Origin: a virus
DNA length: 43,061 nt
IMG/VR virus record: IMGVR_UViG_3300010373_000634
Coordinates: 1 to 43,061 of that record
Reading direction: 5' to 3' (one strand)
Position numbers and translations under genes: made by a program
Shown: positions 1 through 6,589 of the stretch, in pieces
Numbering within the stretch: the stretch's first letter is position 1
Layout: each line of letters opens with the position of its first letter
Notes under the pieces: model-generated
Told to the model about the DNA's origin: nothing
Database searches by the model: none
The model's input: the letters and a program-made list of their open reading frames with translations, nothing else

Positions 1-280
1 CACCGGTGTTCTTGTCCTCCCAGGACTCCTCCTCGACCCGGCCCACGACGATCACCGCCGCGCCCTTGTCGGGGAAGGTCTCGCACAGGTTCTCGGCCAG
101 CTCACCGAACGCCGTGCAGCGCCACCACGTGGTTCCCGTCGAGGTCCACTCGTTGGTCTGCTTGTCAAACTGCCGCCGGTCAGTAACGACGGAGAACGTC
201 GCGACTGCCTTGCCGGACTGGGCGAACCGAAGCTCCGGGGTGCCGCCGAGACGGCCGGTCAGGGTGATGGGGGCGCTCAT
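1..280 (-). CDS. ssb: single-stranded DNA-binding protein (partial, C terminus off the left end)
   Basis: The 93 visible residues form the start of a bacterial/phage SSB OB fold. They begin MSAPITLTGRLGGTPELRF, followed by a basic strand around TFSVVTDRR, the typical WWRCTAFGELAENL segment and GAAVIVVGRVEEESW. SSB coats single-stranded DNA during replication and recombination. The ATG at 280 overlaps the stop of the upstream gene in an ATGA, so the two are translationally coupled. The C-terminal tail, which normally carries acidic residues that recruit partners, lies outside the window. It is the last visible gene of the replication block. Identification is secure; whether it serves replication, ERF-mediated annealing or both is inference. 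Confidence 0.93.
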   Translation of the reverse strand, partial: MSAPITLTGRLGGTPELRFAQSGKAVATFSVVTDRRQFDKQTNEWTSTGTTWWRCTAFGELAENLCETFPDKGAAVIVVGRVEEESWEDKNTG

Positions 281-597
281 CGGGCGACCACCTTCGCGAC
301 GTCGACCGGCTCCCACGGCCCGAAGCGCCCGGCGCGCTGCTCAAGCTCCCAGCCGTCCCAGCCGCCCGCGAGGACGTCCTCCTCGGCAATGCCGACGGTG
401 ACCCGGAGGCCTGTGGCGCGGTACTGCATCTCAACCTCGGTGGCGTCCTGCTCGGCGTACAGCCGCTCGACCTCGTCAAGCAGCTCGCCGACGATGGGGT
501 GGCCGTCGGCAACCCAGTAGTTGCGGAACTCGCGCAGCCTTTCGCTGCTGATGCGTTCGGCACGGTCCGTCCGCGCCTCGGGAGTGGTGTCGTTCAC
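277..597 (-). CDS. hypothetical protein, 106 aa
   Basis: An acidic, helix-rich protein with no family I recognise. The first part (about residues 1-55) is rich in Arg and Glu with amphipathic helices (RISSERLREFRNYWV, DEVERLYAEQDA); the second half is shorter strands (YRATGLRVTVGI). The start is GTG at 597, with a purine-rich AAGGA about ten bases upstream, preceded by a 69-bp gap. The stop overlaps the SSB start by ATGA, so it belongs to the same transcript and may act in DNA replication, but nothing in the sequence says how. Confidence 0.7.
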   Translation of the reverse strand: MNDTTPEARTDRAERISSERLREFRNYWVADGHPIVGELLDEVERLYAEQDATEVEMQYRATGLRVTVGIAEEDVLAGGWDGWELEQRAGRFGPWEPVDVAKVVAR

Positions 598-666
598 GGT
601 CGTTTTGTCCTTCGTGTCGGGGGTTGGTGTTCCTGGGTTGCAGGTCAGAGAGCTGTGGGCCGTGCT

Positions 667-912
667 TCAGGTGATCTCGGCCGTGGCCCACAGCGCCGCG
701 TACTTGTCGGCCGCCGCCTTCAGGACCCTGCGGGCCTCGCGCCAGTCCGTGCGGCGCTCCACCAGCCACGGGTGGGCGGCAATAACCCGCTTGTGGGCAT
801 CCAGCTCGTAAGTGCAGGCGCCCGGATACTCGTCGAGCTCTGCCTGGATCCCGCGGCTTTCGAGTTCAAGGGCGATGAGGTCTTCGGGGACGCCGGCGAA
901 CAGGGCGGACAT
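667..912 (-). CDS. hypothetical protein, 81 aa
   Basis: A small, mostly helical acidic protein beginning MSALFAGVPEDL. I chose the ATG at 912 because it shares one base with the stop of the upstream gene (TGATG). The longer reading that starts at 963 is only the antisense-type composition of the neighbour. It contains an HPWLVERRTDWREARRVLKAA stretch typical of small actinophage proteins, but I cannot assign a function. Confidence 0.65.
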   Translation of the reverse strand: MSALFAGVPEDLIALELESRGIQAELDEYPGACTYELDAHKRVIAAHPWLVERRTDWREARRVLKAAADKYAALWATAEIT

Positions 913-1571
913 CACGCACCGTCCTGCACGCTCGGCGCGAACCGCTCCACGACGGCAAGGCACTTAGCGCGCCGCTCAGCCGTTTCCGGCAGGTACTTGC
1001 GGGCGTGTGCGGCACGGCCGTTGGCCTCCTCGGACAGCCACGCCGTGTACCGGTCGACGTCCTCCTGGAGGTTCGCAGCCGCCTTCAACGCGGCCTCGAC
1101 GATGGCCTCGGGCGTGGCCCAGGTGTCGTCGGACTCCAAATCCCAGTCGCCGTACAGGTGGCCCTGCAGGTAGCCGGCGACGGTGGCCAGGCGCATGTGG
1201 GCGCTGCGGTTGTAGAACGCGGCCTTGTAGAAAATCGCGACGCGCTGGCGCCCGCGCTCGTCAAGGATGTACGACCACATGTCGTGATCGCTGCCGGTCT
1301 TGGTCCAGCCAGCAGGGAGGGTGGCGGGACGGAACATGGGATCGCCGGCGACGGGCTCGCCGAAGGTGAAGCCGGCGGCGAGGAAGTCGGCGTCGGTACC
1401 ACAAGTATCGGTGGGCAGCATCTGGGAGGCGACGAGCTGCTGCTGGCCGGCGCGTTCCTGGGAGGCAATGAAGTCGTCGGTGCGGCCGGACATGCCTTCG
1501 AGGAGGAAGACGAGCCGGTCGATGCTGTCGGGGCCGGTCATGTCGGCGGTGGTGTTGCGGATCTCGGTCAT
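912..1571 (-). CDS. conserved phage hypothetical protein, 219 aa
   Basis: A mixed alpha/beta protein. The N-terminal half carries a compact segment with the phrases PAGWTKTGSDHDMWSYILDE and RVAIFYKAAFYNRSAHM, which I recall as a conserved block in hypothetical proteins of streptomycete phages. The C-terminal 70 residues are a helical region rich in Ala, Arg and Glu. The ATG at 1571 has an AAAGG ribosome site upstream. A 36-bp gap separates it from the 50-residue gene before it. It sits between the zinc-finger and DnaB-like proteins and SSB, so an early role is likely; the function is unknown. Confidence 0.7.
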   Translation of the reverse strand: MTEIRNTTADMTGPDSIDRLVFLLEGMSGRTDDFIASQERAGQQQLVASQMLPTDTCGTDADFLAAGFTFGEPVAGDPMFRPATLPAGWTKTGSDHDMWSYILDERGRQRVAIFYKAAFYNRSAHMRLATVAGYLQGHLYGDWDLESDDTWATPEAIVEAALKAAANLQEDVDRYTAWLSEEANGRAAHARKYLPETAERRAKCLAVVERFAPSVQDGA

Positions 1572-1607
1572 GATCGGGCCTTTCGGGTTCGGTCGGGTCG
1601 GTCGGGT

Positions 1608-1760
1608 TCAGGCGGCGTTACTGAGGGCGGCAAGCAGCTCGGCCCGGTGCCGTGCCGCGTCGGCATTGGTCACAGGTGGGAACGTCGGCTTCTTCGGCAG
1701 CCGCGGCGTCGGCTGCGCACGTTCCACCTCGAGGGCTGCGGCAAGTTCGGCGGCGGTCAC
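1608..1760 (-). CDS. small hypothetical protein, 50 aa
   Basis: A 50-residue protein starting at GTG 1760 (VTAAELAAALEVERAQ) and ending RHRAELLAALSNAA. It has two short Ala-rich helices separated by a Pro/Lys-rich stretch (PTPRLPKKPTFPP). The start is set by a GTGA overlap with the upstream zinc-finger gene. No known family. Confidence 0.5.
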   Translation of the reverse strand: MTAAELAAALEVERAQPTPRLPKKPTFPPVTNADAARHRAELLAALSNAA

Positions 1761-2086
1761 AACACACCACCGCCCGCGGCCTGCTCCGCGGCTGCCCGCT
1801 CGGCCACCGCAACCACCGCGGCGGTCTCCACGCGCGACGGGTGCGGCTGAAGCACCTTCAGGCCGCGGCGGCACGGCTGCCCGGGGGAGGCCTTGCAGAA
1901 CGGGCAGCGGACCTTCTCGGCGGCGATACGTGCGTCGCGACCGGGCCGGCCGGTGATCTCCGGGGGTGCGGGGCGTGTCGCGGCGCGTTCAGCGTCGAGG
2001 CGTGCGGCGGCCTGCTGGGCGCGTTCGTGCGCGGCGATGCTGGCTATGCCGGCGGCCATGCGGGCGCCGTCGCCCTGGCCGGTCAC
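1757..2086 (-). CDS. phage zinc-finger protein, 109 aa
   Basis: The C-terminal half contains CPFCKASPGQPCRRGLKVLQ followed by PHPSR, a CxxC-x(n)-C-x(n)-H pattern of the small zinc-finger domain common in actinophage early proteins. The N-terminal half is an Ala/Arg-rich helix. GTG 2086 overlaps the stop of the DnaB-like gene (GTGA). The same CxxCxAxPGxxC...H..R pattern occurs twice in the protein encoded at 2853-3587, so three copies of this finger lie within 2 kb. DNA or RNA binding is the likely activity, but the partner is unknown. Confidence 0.65.
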   Translation of the reverse strand: MTGQGDGARMAAGIASIAAHERAQQAAARLDAERAATRPAPPEITGRPGRDARIAAEKVRCPFCKASPGQPCRRGLKVLQPHPSRVETAAVVAVAERAAAEQAAGGGVL

Positions 2087-2853
2087 GAGGCACCGTCGCG
2101 GTGAAAACCGATGATGCGGTCGTACTCGGGCTGGATGCAGGCGGTCGTGCTGAACGCGACCCCGTTGCGGTGCTTGGCGACGACGATGTCGATCTCGCAG
2201 ACGCGGGGCGTGTTGCTGACCTGGTCGGGACGGTGAACCAGGATGACCGCGTCGGACGGCATCGTGTACGGGTCCCGGTAGTCGAAGTCGCGCAGGACAG
2301 GTTCGGCATCGGCCGGCCGTCCGGCACGGCCGGGAAGCGCTACGGAGACGACGACTGGAATTCCGGCGGTCATGGCCAGGCGCTTCAGCGCGCACGCCTG
2401 GATGTCGGCACGGTGCTCCGGGTCCTCGGGCGTCTCCTCGTCAGTCAGCAGGTGCGCGCCCTCGATGACGGCGAGCCGGGCACCGGTCTTTGCGACGTGC
2501 TCGGCGATCTGGGTAACGGTGAGCTTGTCAGCGTTGAGGAACAGCGGCGCCGCCTCCATACGGTCGGCGATCCGGGCAATGCGCGTCTCGTCGTCGGCGG
2601 TGAGCTTGTTGTTCGCCAGACGCGTCAGGGGAACGCCGGCCTGTGCCGCGATCAGGCGCTCCGCCATCTCCTGGATGCCGCTCCAGCAGCTGGTGAACAG
2701 GGTGGGGACGGCGTCGTTGACGGCGGCGTTCCTAGCGATGTTCGTAGCGAGGATGTCGGCGCCGTGGCCGAAGCGGCCCGCGATGACGATGAGGTTGCAG
2801 GGCTTGAGCAGCCGGTCCAGGTCTTTGAGGCCGGTGGGGATGATGTCGTTCAT
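2083..2853 (-). CDS. DnaB-like RecA-fold protein with degenerate ATPase motifs, 256 aa
   Basis: The order of segments follows the C-terminal RecA-like domain of DnaB helicases: IPTGLKDLDRLL at residues 5-16, the P-loop position at 26-33, a TLFTSCWSGIQEMAERLIAA block at 51-70, a Walker B-like RLAVIEGAHLL at 126-136, and VVVSVALPGRAG where the H motif normally sits. The catalytic residues are missing. The P-loop reads GRFGHGAD (Lys and Ser/Thr replaced by Ala32 and Asp33), the SLEMS-type glutamate block reads SCWSG, and Walker B ends in Glu131. It lacks the DnaB N-terminal domain. It follows the zinc-finger gene with a one-base TGATG overlap. Fold assignment is confident. A non-hydrolysing helicase adaptor or loader is inference. 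Confidence 0.75.
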   Translation of the reverse strand: MNDIIPTGLKDLDRLLKPCNLIVIAGRFGHGADILATNIARNAAVNDAVPTLFTSCWSGIQEMAERLIAAQAGVPLTRLANNKLTADDETRIARIADRMEAAPLFLNADKLTVTQIAEHVAKTGARLAVIEGAHLLTDEETPEDPEHRADIQACALKRLAMTAGIPVVVSVALPGRAGRPADAEPVLRDFDYRDPYTMPSDAVILVHRPDQVSNTPRVCEIDIVVAKHRNGVAFSTTACIQPEYDRIIGFHRDGAS

Positions 2854-3587
2854 CAGGCTCCTTCGGTGGCTCGGATGGCTTCGGCGGCGGCCTTGACACG
2901 GCCGGGGTGCGCGCCCGGGTACGGCTCGCCCATCTGGCGGCAGCCGTCACCCGGTGCGGCGTGGCATTCGGGGCAGGTGGCGATCTGCACGGCGTGCGCG
3001 TCGATGCGCATCGGGTGCGGCGCATGCATCGGCCTGCCGTTCTCGGTGGTGCAGCGGGCCCGCGGCTCGGCCGAGCACTTCGGGCAGCGCAGAGACCTGG
3101 GCCCGAAACGACGGTCGGCCGGCAGGTTGAACACCTTGGCGGGCATCCGCTTGGCTTCGGCGACGCCGGCAACAAGCGCGGCGACCGGGCGTTGCGACAG
3201 TTCCGCCGTGGAGTGCGCCGGGGCGTATCCGTTGCCGACGGCCGCGAGCTGCATGCGCAGCCGCTGTACGTACTGCGCGCCGGTTTCCTCCGGGTCGGGC
3301 TCGTACACGAAGTTCGCCTGCTCGAACCGCTTGTTCCTGATCTCGCGGACGAGCTCAATCAGCACCGGGGCGGTAAGGCGGAATCGCTCGGCCGGGGACT
3401 GCTTGGGCCAATGGATCGAGTAGTAGCGGGACACGGCGGCCAGGGCGTCGTCGTAGTTGACGCGGGCGACGTTGAGGTCGGTGTACCAGGCGGCGATGTC
3501 GGTGGCGCCGATGGTGCGCTGGTCGCGCATCGCCGCTTCCTTTAGGAGCCGGTTGGTTTCCTCGTCGGTGATGGTCTCGTGGGTCAT
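2853..3587 (-). CDS. early protein with two phage zinc fingers, 244 aa
   Basis: The N-terminal two thirds are helical (residues 1-150). One segment, TDIAAWYTDLNVARVNYDDA, is followed by HWPKQSPAERFRLTAPVLIE, resembling a small protein often found beside actinophage replication initiators. The C-terminal third holds two zinc fingers, CPKCSAEPRARC...HAPHPMR and CPECHAAPGDGCRQ...GAHPGR. The ATG at 3587 overlaps the initiator stop by ATGA. The position between initiator and DnaB-like protein suggests a replisome accessory factor; this is inferred from context only. Confidence 0.7.
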   Translation of the reverse strand: MTHETITDEETNRLLKEAAMRDQRTIGATDIAAWYTDLNVARVNYDDALAAVSRYYSIHWPKQSPAERFRLTAPVLIELVREIRNKRFEQANFVYEPDPEETGAQYVQRLRMQLAAVGNGYAPAHSTAELSQRPVAALVAGVAEAKRMPAKVFNLPADRRFGPRSLRCPKCSAEPRARCTTENGRPMHAPHPMRIDAHAVQIATCPECHAAPGDGCRQMGEPYPGAHPGRVKAAAEAIRATEGA

Positions 3588-4855
3588 GCGGTGCGTCCCG
3601 TTATGCGCCGGAACTCGGCCAGGGCGATGTCACCTGAGGCGACGGCGCGGTCGGTGGTGGATGGACGGGGTGCCGGGATGTTCGGGCGGATCGCGACGAC
3701 GTTGTCGCCGGAGTACGGCTCGACGACGGCACCAGCGGCGGAAAGCACGTCAACGGCGGCGTGGTTGCGGCGCCACTCGGCGTTCGCCTTCTGCCGGAGC
3801 TTTTCGTACTGCCGGCGGAACGTCGGCATGGAGTGGATGTTGGTGTGCCAGAACTCGTCGGCCTGGCACCACTCCAGCAGCGCCATGGCCTTGCCGAAAT
3901 CGCGCTTGTCCTTGTCGAGCAGCAGCCGGGCGGCGTCACGCCAGGCCTGGCTGATGTCGGGCGGGTTGCAGCCGTTGCCGACCATCAGCTCGACGAGGCG
4001 CGTGCAGAGGGCTTCGACGTCGGGGCGCGGTGTGCCGGGGTCCTGCTTCTGGGTCCGCTTCAACTTGGAGGCCTTCTGCTTGTCTGCGATCGGCGTAGCC
4101 GTCGCGGACGAAGAAGGTTCTTCTTTGGTAAGGGGAAGGGGGTAAGGGGAAAACGCGCGCGCGAGGGAACCCTTCCCGGAACCCTTCCCGGAACCCTTAG
4201 AAAGATGCTCCTCACCTGCGGCGTTGTCGTTATCCACAAGGGAGAGTGCGATCATGGAATCCTGGCGGATTTCGGACATGGCCCTTGTGGTGGCACCCTC
4301 GGAACCGTTGATTTCAGAAACGGGGCAATCTGGGTTAGCCGAAGGGTTCCCGGAAGGGTTCCCGGAACCCTTAGCGGAAGGGTTCGGCGAGGGATCCCCG
4401 GAGTTCGCACGGAGCCAGTCGATGACGCCGTGGTGGACCTTGCGGATCTCCGCGTTCATCCCCGACTCGTCTAGCCGCGTCAGTTCCGACAGCAGGACGG
4501 CGCGGATCGCCTTTGACTTCACCATGTAGATGTGGTCGATCGCCGACTTGTAGACGTTCGGCTGCTTGTACACGCCATCGCGGCGGATTAGCGACCGGAC
4601 CAGCAGTTCGAACCGCCGGCGGTCGGTGACGACGAACCGGGCGTCGTGTAGCTCGTTGAGCGCTGCGTCGGTCTGCTCATCGGTGTAGCCGATCATCTCC
4701 GCCCACAGCGGCGCACGCATGATGATCGTCCCCGCGTGGCTCAAGTCCTCCTGCGAGAGCAGGAAGGAGTAGACGTTCTTCGCCTCGGGGGTCAGTGCCA
4801 GGAAGTCGTTGTCATCCCAGATGCTGCAAAACAGGCGTCCGTGCGTGCGGGCCAT
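3584..4855 (-). CDS. replication initiator-like protein with embedded origin repeats, 423 aa
   Basis: Residues 1-125 look like the winged-helix initiator/replisome-organiser domain of Gram-positive phages (GRLFCSIWDDNDFLALTPEA, then HAGTIIMRAPLWAEMIGYT and LNELHDARFVV). Residues 150-285 are a low-complexity Gly/Ser/Asn/Pro/Lys linker containing NPSGNPSANP and KGSGKGSGKGS. Residues 285-423 form a helical domain (DISQAWRDAARLLLDKDKRD, FRRQYEKLRQ). The two peptide repeats are encoded by one 12-bp DNA unit read in opposite orientations, which points to selection on the DNA (see the origin feature). It is the first gene leftwards from the divergent region at 4856-5051. Binding of its own gene, as lambda O does, is inference. 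Confidence 0.8.
   Translation of the reverse strand: MARTHGRLFCSIWDDNDFLALTPEAKNVYSFLLSQEDLSHAGTIIMRAPLWAEMIGYTDEQTDAALNELHDARFVVTDRRRFELLVRSLIRRDGVYKQPNVYKSAIDHIYMVKSKAIRAVLLSELTRLDESGMNAEIRKVHHGVIDWLRANSGDPSPNPSAKGSGNPSGNPSANPDCPVSEINGSEGATTRAMSEIRQDSMIALSLVDNDNAAGEEHLSKGSGKGSGKGSLARAFSPYPLPLTKEEPSSSATATPIADKQKASKLKRTQKQDPGTPRPDVEALCTRLVELMVGNGCNPPDISQAWRDAARLLLDKDKRDFGKAMALLEWCQADEFWHTNIHSMPTFRRQYEKLRQKANAEWRRNHAAVDVLSAAGAVVEPYSGDNVVAIRPNIPAPRPSTTDRAVASGDIALAEFRRITGRTA
4110..4123. repeat. short inverted repeat GAAGAA-GG-TTCTTC
   Basis: A 6-bp inverted repeat with a 2-bp centre, 44 bp from iteron cluster 1 and inside the initiator gene. It may belong to the origin, but it is short enough to be chance. 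Confidence 0.3.
4167..4198 (+). repeat. iteron cluster 1, three direct copies of GAACCCTT at 12-bp spacing
   Basis: The unit is GAACCCTTCCCG, repeated in frame. On the coding (minus) strand it encodes the Lys-Gly-Ser-Gly repeat of the initiator linker. Confidence 0.85.
4230..4238 (+). promoter_or_regulatory. DnaA box TTATCCACA
   Basis: An exact match to the classical 9-bp DnaA binding consensus, midway between the two iteron clusters. In the protein it encodes part of the Leu-Val-Asp-Asn stretch. Confidence 0.6.
4342..4385 (-). repeat. iteron cluster 2, three AAGGGTTC and one inverted GAACCCTT
   Basis: Copies start at 4342, 4354 and 4378, with the inverted core at 4365-4372 between the second and third. 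Relative to cluster 1 the main orientation is reversed, and here the coding strand gives Gly-Asn-Pro-Ser repeats. Confidence 0.85.
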
Positions 4856-4975
4856 GGGTGGTGTGCTTTCTCCCGTGTCGATCGGTGTGTTGGGTGCGAC
4901 CCCGAGGGGCGCGAGCTGGCCTTGCGGAAGGTGTCAGCGTTCTTGCAAGTGGTCTCCGCGTGGTGCACGATGTAT

Positions 4976-5028
4976 CTACGCCGTATATACAGAGATCCTA
5001 GCGCGTCAGGCGCTACGCTGTATATACA
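4976..5028. promoter_or_regulatory. two 16-bp operator-like repeats with TGTATATACA core in the divergent initiator/RHH region
   Basis: CTACGCCGTATATACA (4976-4991) and CTACGCTGTATATACA (5013-5028) differ at one base and are 37 bp apart. The second contains the perfect palindrome TGTATATACA. A weaker third copy, CTACGCTGTGTCTATG (5102-5117), overlaps an alternative start of the RHH gene. They are strikingly AT-rich in a GC-rich window and lie between the leftward initiator and the rightward RHH gene. They are therefore good candidates for autoregulatory operators that also overlap promoter -10 regions. The rest of 4856-5051 shows no gene. Confidence 0.6.
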
Positions 5029-5051
5029 TTGGAGAGACGTTGGGGGACCGG

Positions 5052-5330
5052 ATGACCACGGCAATGGAGATCACGAACTGGACCGGCTGCGTGTGCAGTG
5101 CCTACGCTGTGTCTATGCAGCAGGACGACACGCCTGTGACCAGCGGCAAAGCCACGCCCGGACGCCTGATCCGCCTGACCGACGAGATGTGGGCTGACTA
5201 CGGCGAGGCGTGCGAAGCGATGGGCACCAACCGCTCCGACGACATCCGCCGGCACGTCGCGGCCACCATCGCCGCCCACAAGCGCGAGCTGCGCCGGATC
5301 GCCCGGGAGTCCGGGGCTGCCGAGTCCTGA
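5052..5330 (+). CDS. ribbon-helix-helix DNA-binding protein, 92 aa
   Basis: The core reads ATPGRLIRLTDEMWADYGEA then GTNRSDDIRRHVAATIAAH: a short beta strand with alternating side chains, followed by two helices, which is the CopG/Arc-type ribbon-helix-helix pattern. ATG 5052 has GGGGGA upstream. ATG 5115 (71 aa) is an equally possible start that would leave only the core, and a degenerate operator-like repeat overlaps it. It is transcribed away from the initiator, with two strong operator-like repeats in between, so it probably represses itself and the replication operon. It ends 47 bp before the convergent methyltransferase stop. Confidence 0.7.
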   Translation: MTTAMEITNWTGCVCSAYAVSMQQDDTPVTSGKATPGRLIRLTDEMWADYGEACEAMGTNRSDDIRRHVAATIAAHKRELRRIARESGAAES

Positions 5331-5377
5331 CCGCGCCGGCCGCGCGCACCCGTTGCCACCGTTCAGGTTGCCAACAG

Positions 5378-6589
5378 TCACGACAGGCTCCCGACCTGCG
5401 TTTTTGATGCGAACGGCAACTCGAACAGGGCGTCCTGAACAAGGTTTTCCGGAGCCACGGCAACAAGGCCGGGGACTTCTCCATCGCCGCGGATGGCGAG
5501 TTCGAACATGAGCGCGGCGAACGGCACGCTGGCGGGGAACTTGCCGTGGCACACGTTCCGGTAGGCAGTGCGGACGGCTTCGCGAACCACAGCATCATTA
5601 ATAACCTTGTACGGCGGGTTTCCGATGACGGCGTGGTAGGTGCCGCGGGCGAGGATGCCCGGGTAGTCTGCGGTGTCGTCGATGACCGTGCCGGGAGGGT
5701 TGGGGTCGTCGAGTCCGGCGAGCAGCGAGTTGCCGACGGCGATGCGGGGCCGCACCCATGCGGGGATGCGGTCCAGCCGTAGCGGCGTCACGCCGAGAAG
5801 TGCTCCGGCGAGGACGGTGAGCCGCAGGCGTGCGACGGCCGCGGTGAGCGGGTCGAGTTCGACGCCGTGGACGCCTTCGATGATGCGGCGCACGGACTGC
5901 TCGGCGGTGACCGGCGGCCGGCCGGGGACGCCCGCGGTGTAGAGCTGGTGTAGCCCGATTGACGCCCACACGAGTAGGTGCCCTGCACCTGCAGCGGGAT
6001 CGATGACGCGTAGCGTTCGATTCGGGAACGTACCGGCGGCCGGGGTGATGGTGCGTTCGCACAGGAGGTCGGCGACGAACCATGGCGTCTGGCAGAACGC
6101 GTTGCCTGCGATGCGGTCTCCGAACAGTCCTTGCAGCAGGTCGGCGACGATCCAGCCGGTGATGGACGCGGGCCCTTGGGCGGGGTTCGGGTATGCCAGG
6201 TCGGGTGCTTCGTTGGCCCACCAGTCCAGCAGGTCCGAGAGGGGTTCCCACGTCCAGGCGTCGTGTTCGGGCAGGGGGCTGTAGCGGGGGTCGAGCAGGC
6301 ATGCGGTCGATGGGTGTGCGCCGAGGCGGGCGTAGGCCCGGCGGATCCAGCCGGCGTTGGTGCCCCCGTCGCGCAGGTGCTCCTTGCGTGCTGCTGCGGC
6401 TTCGGCGCGCAGCGACTGCGGGATGAGGCCGTGGTCTTCGGCCCATGCGGCCATGACGGTGGCGAACACCCAGCCTGCGGCCTGCTGCCGCGGCATGTGC
6501 TTGGCGAGCGCATCGACATGGCGGATGAGTGCCTTGATGAGGGGCTGGTTGCTTTTGGCGTAGCCTTCGCCGGTGGTGATCGCGTCCAT
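5378..6589 (-). CDS. N6-adenine DNA methyltransferase, PglX/BREX-like, C-terminally truncated, 403 aa
   Basis: Motif I is VIDPAAGAGHLLVWA and motif IV is GNPPY, the gamma-type amino-methyltransferase arrangement. The acidic GVELDPLTAAVARLRL segment between them is the second SAM-pocket motif. The N-terminal region (SNQPLIKALIRHVDALAKHM and VMAAWAEDHGLIPQSL) and the post-NPPY part (YRNVCHGKFPASVPFAALMF) recall PglX-type enzymes. Those normally continue for several hundred residues with a target-recognition region; this protein stops about 75 residues after NPPY, at GSLS. No continuation is visible in the other frames before 5330. ATG 6589 shares one base with the upstream stop. A methyltransferase is certain; activity and specificity are not. 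Confidence 0.8.
   Translation of the reverse strand: MDAITTGEGYAKSNQPLIKALIRHVDALAKHMPRQQAAGWVFATVMAAWAEDHGLIPQSLRAEAAAARKEHLRDGGTNAGWIRRAYARLGAHPSTACLLDPRYSPLPEHDAWTWEPLSDLLDWWANEAPDLAYPNPAQGPASITGWIVADLLQGLFGDRIAGNAFCQTPWFVADLLCERTITPAAGTFPNRTLRVIDPAAGAGHLLVWASIGLHQLYTAGVPGRPPVTAEQSVRRIIEGVHGVELDPLTAAVARLRLTVLAGALLGVTPLRLDRIPAWVRPRIAVGNSLLAGLDDPNPPGTVIDDTADYPGILARGTYHAVIGNPPYKVINDAVVREAVRTAYRNVCHGKFPASVPFAALMFELAIRGDGEVPGLVAVAPENLVQDALFELPFASKTQVGSLS

Larger units (their letters stand above)
4167..4385. other. candidate phage replication origin inside the initiator gene
   Basis: The 8-bp core GAACCCTT occurs on the plus strand at 4167, 4179 and 4191 (exact 12-bp spacing). Its complement AAGGGTTC starts at 4342, 4354 and 4378 (12 and 24 bp), with a GAACCCTT at 4365. 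Midway between the clusters lies TTATCCACA (4230-4238), a perfect DnaA box. Iteron clusters plus a DnaA box inside an initiator gene match known phage and plasmid origin architecture. The boundaries and activity are not proven. Confidence 0.65.

Noticed and set aside
3601-3939. A 112-residue minus-strand frame inside the initiator region
   Set aside because: It lies fully within the initiator in another frame and is Pro/Ser/Arg-rich shadow.
4809-5051. N-terminal extension of the RHH gene to 4809
   Set aside because: It would run through the operators and the start of the initiator gene, and its composition is not protein-like.
5331-5377. Hairpin CGCGC-N5-GCGCG between the convergent RHH and methyltransferase genes as a terminator
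   Set aside because: The stem is only 5 bp with no T-tract, and such matches are expected by chance at this GC content.
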